Translations under genes and position numbers: made by a program
Part shown: positions 61,778 through 64,000 of the stretch, piece by piece
How positions within the stretch are numbered: the first letter of the stretch is position 1
Layout of the letters: every line of letters starts with the position of its first letter
Source: Saprospiraceae bacterium
Lineage (GTDB): Bacteria; Bacteroidota; Bacteroidia; Chitinophagales; Saprospiraceae
DNA: 64,000 nt
NCBI GenBank assembly: GCA_958295895.1
Contig: CATQHI010000006.1
Location: 140,735-204,734, forward strand
Direction of reading: 5' to 3'
Notes under the pieces: model-generated
The model's input: the letters and a program-made list of their open reading frames with translations, nothing else
Told to the model about the DNA's origin: nothing
Databases searched by the model: none

Positions 61778-64000
61778 ATGAAGTCGACCTACCTGCTCTG
61801 CGCTTTCCTCCTGCTTTGCACCTGCGTACGCGCCCAGACCCTGCCGTTGAGCGGACGGGTCGTGGAGGCGAGTAGTGAGACGCCCGTTGAATTCGCGACG
61901 GTGAAGCTGGTGGACCCCGCAAGCCAGGAGATGATCGGTGGCACGACGACCGATCCCGACGGGGCTTTTGCCCTGACCGCCCCCCGCGCCGGACTGACGG
62001 TGGAGGTGAGCTTCCTGGGCTTTGCCACCACGGTGCTGGAAGACGTGCGGGAGGGCGAGCTGGGGACCATCGTACTGCGGGCCGACGGCGAGACCCTGGA
62101 CGAGGTCACCGTGACCGGCGAGCGCTCTACGACGGAATTTAAACTGGATAAACGCGTATTTAATGTGGGCAAGGACCTCAGTAGCAGCGGGGCCAGTGCC
62201 CTGGAGGTGCTCAACAACGTGCCCTCCGTGACGGTGAGCATCCAGGGGCAGATCAACCTACGGGGCAGCGGCGGAGTGCAGATCCTGATCGACGGCAAGC
62301 CCTCGGTGCTGACCAGCGACAACGGCAACGCCCTGGGGACCATCACGGCCGATATGATCGAGTCGATCGAGGTAATCACCAATCCCTCGGCCAAGTACGA
62401 GGCGGCGGGCACGGCCGGTATCATCAATATCGTACTCAAAAAAGACGAAAAGCGCGGGCTAAATGGTTCCGTGACCGTCAATACGGGCATGCCCAATAAC
62501 CACAGCGTGGGGCTGAGCGTGAACCGGCGTACGGATAAATTCAACCTCTTCGGACAGGCCGGGGTCGGCTACCGCACCTTTCCCGAGATCAACCGGGCGG
62601 TGAACCGCGACCTCACCACCGGCACCAGCGTGCTGAGCGAGGGGGAGGCCGATAAGAACGAGCAGTTTTATAACCTGATCCTGGGCACCGACTACCACAT
62701 CAATGACCGGAACGTGCTCTCCCTGACCGGCACCTTCGCCTACGAGCTGGAGACGGAAAACGCGCTGACGGACTTTCGCGTGCTCAACCCCACGGGCAGT
62801 CTCACCGATGCCTGGAGCCGCACGGAGGCCACCGAGGCGGTCAACCCCAAGTGGCAGTACGAGCTCAACTACAAGCGGGAGTTCGACGCCGAGGACAAGG
62901 ACCACGTGCTGATCGTGAGTGCCCTGGGTAATTCCTTCGTGAAGGACCAGTCGTCGGAATTTACCACCAACACCACCGAGGGGCAGGCGCTATTCGGCGA
63001 CCAGCGTACGGCTACCGATTTCGGGCAGACGGAGTACACCTTCAAGGCGGACTACACCCGTCCGCTGAGCGAGGCCGTCACGGTAGAAACGGGGCTACAG
63101 TACGTGTATACCGACGTGATGAACGACTTCTCCGTCAGCGATTTTATCGGCGAGACCTTCCAGCTGGTGCCGGAGCTGACCAACCGCTTCGACTACCGCC
63201 TGGGCGTACTGGGGGCCTACGCGACCGGGGCCTACGAGGGCGAGCGCTGGGGCGTCAAGGCGGGGCTGCGGGTGGAGCAGACCGACCTGAATACCGAGCT
63301 GGTCAACACCAAGGAGACCAACGACCAGCACTTCGCCAATCTATTTCCTACGCTGCATACCTCCTATAAGCTGTCGGAGGCGGTGTCAGTACAGGCCGGC
63401 TACTCGCGGCGCATCTTTCGTCCACGGCTCTGGAACCTGAATCCTTTTTTCAACATCCGCAACAACTTCAACGTGCGGGTGGGCAATCCGGAGCTACAGC
63501 CGGAATTTACCGACTCCTACGAGCTTACTTCCATCTTTGTCCTAGGTCAGCTTAGCCTCAACGCCGGGGTGTATCACCGCTTCACTACCGAGGTGGTCGA
63601 GCGGGTAAACTTCTTCGAGAAGAACGTGAACGTAACCCGCCCGGTCAACCTCGGCACCAGCAGCGCCTACGGCCTGGAGCTCAACGGCAAGTATGCCCCC
63701 GCCAAGTGGCTGACCCTGAGCGGCGACCTGAACTACAACAACTTCGACCGCCGGGCCGCGCTCGATGGCATCAGTTACGACTTCACCGCCGACCAGCTTA
63801 ATGGCCGCCTGGTCACGAAGTGGAGTCTGCCGCTGGGCATCGACCTCGAGGTAGCCGGTAACGGTCGCTCCGGCTTCCGCACGGTGCAGGGCCGCACCTC
63901 CGGCTTCACCTTCCTGGACCTGGGCCTGCGCAAGAAGATGCTGGAGGGCCGCATGATCCTCAACGTGAGCGTCCGCGATGCCTTCGCCTCCCAGATCAAC
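61778..64000 (+). CDS. Outer-membrane beta-barrel (TonB-receptor-like) protein, 5' part
   Basis: Open from ATG 61778 to the window end (741 codons), so the C-terminus is missing. Signal peptide MKSTYLLCAFLLLCTCVRAQ. Residues about 22-105 are a carboxypeptidase-regulatory-like domain (LSGRVVEASSETPVEFATVK). A plug-like domain follows (ALEVLNNVPSVTVSIQGQIN, IESIEVITNPSAKYEAAGTA, GIINIVLKK) and then a long beta-barrel of the OMP_b-brl_3 type. It probably binds or imports a large molecule at the outer membrane or exports a signal; no SusD partner is visible in the window. An ATG 24 bases upstream is possible but would put charged residues before the signal. The CTCVRAQ part is encoded by a dispersed GC-rich motif copy (61815-61835). 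Confidence 0.9.
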   Translation, partial: MKSTYLLCAFLLLCTCVRAQTLPLSGRVVEASSETPVEFATVKLVDPASQEMIGGTTTDPDGAFALTAPRAGLTVEVSFLGFATTVLEDVREGELGTIVLRADGETLDEVTVTGERSTTEFKLDKRVFNVGKDLSSSGASALEVLNNVPSVTVSIQGQINLRGSGGVQILIDGKPSVLTSDNGNALGTITADMIESIEVITNPSAKYEAAGTAGIINIVLKKDEKRGLNGSVTVNTGMPNNHSVGLSVNRRTDKFNLFGQAGVGYRTFPEINRAVNRDLTTGTSVLSEGEADKNEQFYNLILGTDYHINDRNVLSLTGTFAYELETENALTDFRVLNPTGSLTDAWSRTEATEAVNPKWQYELNYKREFDAEDKDHVLIVSALGNSFVKDQSSEFTTNTTEGQALFGDQRTATDFGQTEYTFKADYTRPLSEAVTVETGLQYVYTDVMNDFSVSDFIGETFQLVPELTNRFDYRLGVLGAYATGAYEGERWGVKAGLRVEQTDLNTELVNTKETNDQHFANLFPTLHTSYKLSEAVSVQAGYSRRIFRPRLWNLNPFFNIRNNFNVRVGNPELQPEFTDSYELTSIFVLGQLSLNAGVYHRFTTEVVERVNFFEKNVNVTRPVNLGTSSAYGLELNGKYAPAKWLTLSGDLNYNNFDRRAALDGISYDFTADQLNGRLVTKWSLPLGIDLEVAGNGRSGFRTVQGRTSGFTFLDLGLRKKMLEGRMILNVSVRDAFASQIN

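Overview
The window looks like a chromosomal stretch from a GC-rich member of the Bacteroidota, most likely a Saprospiria/Lewinella-type organism. The evidence is: genes without Shine-Dalgarno sequences; a promoter before parE that matches the Bacteroidota form (TTTG, 20 bp, TAnnTTTG); a TonB-receptor-like outer-membrane protein with a carboxypeptidase-regulatory-like N-terminal domain; an ECF sigma factor; and many secreted glycoside hydrolases. No rRNA, tRNA or CRISPR array was recognised. Species assignment is inference.

Layout. 1-1.4 kb: end of a defence-type ATPase/RloB pair (AbiL-like), with rloB frameshifted. 1.5-20 kb: mostly housekeeping and envelope genes (isocitrate dehydrogenase, AI-2E permease, AsmA-like giant, topoisomerase IV ParE, Usp, TrpS, a GntP permease, dodecin, Kdo transferase fused to a secreted domain, TlpA, pseudouridine synthase). 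20-29 kb: envelope-modification and stress block (MprF broken by a stop codon, a DedA fragment, VIT1 with a frameshift, ECF sigma/small protein/MscS-like channel, an ArnT-like remnant, DUF347 protein, two-component system with a PAP2 phosphatase). 29.4-30.8 kb: an intact IS4-type element with a 9-bp target duplication. 31-41 kb: a dead GH13 gene, a GNAT/P-loop pair, zinc alcohol dehydrogenase, Sde182-like protein, GH78 rhamnosidase (one frameshift) and a decayed AAA-ATPase/PD-(D/E)xK gene. 41.4-43.8 kb: an IS66 element with an 8-bp target duplication and broken tnpB/tnpC. 43.8-46.0 kb: a strikingly AT-rich two-gene cassette, an HExxH metallopeptidase followed by an Mrr-like nuclease. It is unlike everything around it and is the best candidate here for an undescribed (defence-type) system. 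46.0-46.8 kb: non-coding, with a 77-bp tandem repeat. 46.8-64 kb: carbohydrate region with DUF1080 lipoprotein, cupin chimera, GH51 arabinofuranosidase, a Tat-exported molybdenum oxidoreductase, a pentonate pathway (aldonate dehydratase, GntP permease, FAH-family dehydratase, 2-oxoglutarate-semialdehyde dehydrogenase), a GH43/aldo-keto reductase chimera, and the start of an outer-membrane receptor.

How it works together. The right part suggests breakdown of arabinose- and rhamnose-containing plant polysaccharide (GH51, GH78, GH43), followed by oxidative, non-phosphorylating pentose use: aldonate uptake, two dehydrations and oxidation to 2-oxoglutarate. The molybdenum enzyme is a possible periplasmic sugar or aldehyde oxidase.

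Two genome-scale patterns stand out. First, many genes are broken by one-base changes in homopolymers or joined to unrelated neighbours by deletion-like scars, which means either genome decay or assembly error. Second, several dispersed repeats recur: a 20-bp GC-rich motif around CGCAGGTGC, long imperfect palindromes between convergent genes, and a composite intergenic element.
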